Shown here: positions 62,814 to 64,000 of the stretch, one piece after another | Position numbering within the stretch: position 1 is the stretch's first letter | How the letters are laid out: the number at the start of each line of letters is the position of its first letter | From: Ignavibacteriota bacterium | GTDB lineage: Bacteria; Bacteroidota; Ignavibacteria; Tepidaquicellales; Tepidaquicellaceae | Assembly (NCBI GenBank): GCA_016218085.1 | Contig: JACREY010000005.1 | Span: 82,492 to 146,491, forward strand | Direction of reading: 5' to 3' | Length of the DNA: 64,000 nt | The notes under the pieces: model-generated | Seen by the model: only the letters and a program-made list of their open reading frames with translations | What the model was told of the DNA's origin: nothing | Database searches by the model: none | Program-made: the position numbers and the translations under genes

Positions 62814-63722
62814 ATGTTAGGAAAAACGAATAGGGGTAAGGATTATATGGATAAAATAAAAAATACCGAACCTAATATAAGAGATTATCCAAAAGCTAGA
62901 TATTACTCTTACACGCTGTTAAATTATTTAAAAAGGATTGAGGATTTAAAAAATGGGCTATATAGAGGGCAAGAAGAATTTTTTGAAAATGGTTTAACAC
63001 CTAAAATATTTAGAATATCAAAAGAAGAAACAGGAGTAATCTTTAATAACGAAAAAGAATTAGATAAAGAAAAAAAAATTATAAATTCGTTTAAAGTTAG
63101 AGCAATTCCTCACTTAGAATTCATTCCAAATGAAAATGATGAATTAAAGTGGCTTGCAATCGCTCAGCATTATGGATTAAGAACAAGACTTTTAGATTGG
63201 ACTCAAAATGCATTAATCGCTTTGTGGTTTTGTGTAAAAGATGGAGAACCTAAAGAAATTATTAAAAAAGTTGAAAAATCTAAAAGAGGATATGGGGTTG
63301 TATATTTTTATCAATATAACGAAAATAATATATTTGATAAAAAAGATGAAGTTAATGATAAAGACAAAAAAAACCCATTTGAAGTCGAATATACAAAAAT
63401 TTATCGACCCTCACATATTTCAAATAGAATTATTGCACAATCTTCAGCTTTTACATTACATAAATGGGATAAAAAAAATAAATCATCAATTTCATTAGAA
63501 AAAGAACAAGGGGGACGAATTACAATAATTAAAATACCTTATGGCTCTTTTGAATTAATTAAAAATCAATTAGATAAACACGGGATAAATTCTGCAACTG
63601 TTTTTCCAGACCTTAGAGGTATTTGTAAATATCTTAATTATCTTGAATTTGAAATTCCTGAAACAGAAAAAAAAGTTATTGGAAAATTAGATGACAAAAT
63701 GAATAAGAAAAGAAAAATATAA
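62814..63722 (+). CDS. FRG-domain protein
   Basis: 302 residues, from ATG 62814 with AAAAAGGAATACAAA before it; a start at 62847 is also possible. The FRG domain is visible: LYRGQEEFFENGLTPKIFR (residues ~48-67) and IAQHYGLRTRLLDWTQNALIALWF (residues ~117-140). FRG domains occur in phage-defence and abortive-infection-like genes, but the reaction is not established. The gene is much more AT-rich and Lys/Ile-rich than its neighbours, and lies just beyond a repeat field, suggesting recent transfer. Confidence 0.88.
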   Translation: MLGKTNRGKDYMDKIKNTEPNIRDYPKARYYSYTLLNYLKRIEDLKNGLYRGQEEFFENGLTPKIFRISKEETGVIFNNEKELDKEKKIINSFKVRAIPHLEFIPNENDELKWLAIAQHYGLRTRLLDWTQNALIALWFCVKDGEPKEIIKKVEKSKRGYGVVYFYQYNENNIFDKKDEVNDKDKKNPFEVEYTKIYRPSHISNRIIAQSSAFTLHKWDKKNKSSISLEKEQGGRITIIKIPYGSFELIKNQLDKHGINSATVFPDLRGICKYLNYLEFEIPETEKKVIGKLDDKMNKKRKI

Positions 63723-63758
63723 TTATTAAATAACATTGTAAAATTAAATAATAAAAAT

Positions 63759-64000
63759 ATGAGAAAAATTTTTATAATTTTATTTCTTATAGTTTTTTAT
63801 CAATTCGATATATTATTAGCTCAATGGAATATTCAATATTCTTACAGTAAAGATTCATTAAATTCTGTTTTTTTTATTGACCAAAGTACAGGATGGTTAG
63901 CAAGTTACTATGATTACTTAAATGAAGGTAAGCTAAGAAAAACAACAGATGGAGGGAATAATTGGATTACACTATATACATATGATGATGATATTTTTAA
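63759..64000 (+). CDS. Secreted Ycf48-like protein, 3' cut by window edge
   Basis: 80 residues visible, open to the edge. MRKIFIILFLIVFYQFDILLA is a signal peptide cleaved before Gln22, and the mature part has DQSTGWLASY and KTTDGGNNWITL, a Ycf48-like propeller blade ending in the TTDGGxxW signature. It is like the protein at 424 but secreted, not lipidated. Very AT-rich, like the FRG gene 36 bp upstream. Confidence 0.75.
   Translation, partial: MRKIFIILFLIVFYQFDILLAQWNIQYSYSKDSLNSVFFIDQSTGWLASYYDYLNEGKLRKTTDGGNNWITLYTYDDDIF

Overview
The window looks like a contig from a free-living, Gram-negative member of the Ignavibacteria/Chlorobi-Bacteroidetes lineage. The evidence is the set of secreted proteins ending in the type IX secretion (T9SS) sorting module with the YPNPFNP signature, a TonB-dependent receptor with an N-terminal carboxypeptidase-like domain, an LptF/G permease, an Omp85-like barrel, AT-rich DNA, Bacteroidetes-like weak ribosome sites, and a pyruvate:ferredoxin oxidoreductase. 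The lineage is inferred from protein style, not from a marker gene.

Layout. 0-9.6 kb: lipoproteins, a seven-repeat Ycf48-like propeller, a T9SS-sorted protein, a helical-repeat protein, an OPT-family transporter, RNase HI, an HMA-domain protein and a PAP2 phosphatase. 9.8-15.7 kb: a complete SUF iron-sulfur operon on the minus strand (sufB-C-D-S-E-T) preceded by a near-perfect IscR/Rrf2 type-1 operator. 15.7-20.8 kb: a lipoprotein, a VapBC-type toxin-antitoxin pair with an operator palindrome, DPP-IV, an ICMT-like methyltransferase and a GNAT. 20.8-21.7 kb: a gene-free block of hairpin repeats. 21.7-25.5 kb: holA, an ECF sigma factor with an anti-sigma-like partner, purS, purQ and tatA, all on the plus strand. 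25.6-31.3 kb (minus): a two-component system whose kinase start is broken by a homopolymer, an oxidoreductase, the SRP RNA gene (no ORF there), an LptF/G permease and a KBL-type enzyme. 31.4-39.7 kb (minus): a T9SS protein, a metallopeptidase/propeller/barrel fusion, two glutamine synthetases, and about 1 kb of tandem repeats. 39.9-45 kb: an FNR-like sensor lacking its HTH, nifJ (PFOR) and a DHOD-like protein. 45-54.2 kb: AraC regulator, TonB receptor, globin, DUF169, rmuC, and an AmmeMemoRadiSam locus (AmrS plus a Memo-AMMECR1 fusion). 54.5-61.2 kb: LamG/T9SS protein, then an alpha-oxoamine synthase, an acyl carrier protein, a lipocalin-like protein and an acetyl-CoA-synthetase-like ligase. 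61.2-62.8 kb: a second repeat field. 62.8-64 kb: a very AT-rich FRG-domain gene and the start of another Ycf48-like secreted protein.

How it works together: SUF supplies Fe-S clusters for PFOR, AmrS and possibly the FNR-like sensor, and the lineage appears able to run low-oxygen pyruvate metabolism. The most unusual signals are (i) several related families of intergenic repeats, including hairpins whose stems change while the flanks stay constant and a ~200-bp dispersed element present in two inverted copies 40 kb apart; (ii) the HTH-less FNR-like protein with an FNR/DNR-style palindrome upstream; (iii) the alpha-oxoamine synthase-ACP-acyl ligase locus; (iv) the Memo-AMMECR1 fusion; and (v) the peptidase-propeller-Omp85 fusion. 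I did not find a clearly unprecedented multi-gene system; these are the best candidates for follow-up.
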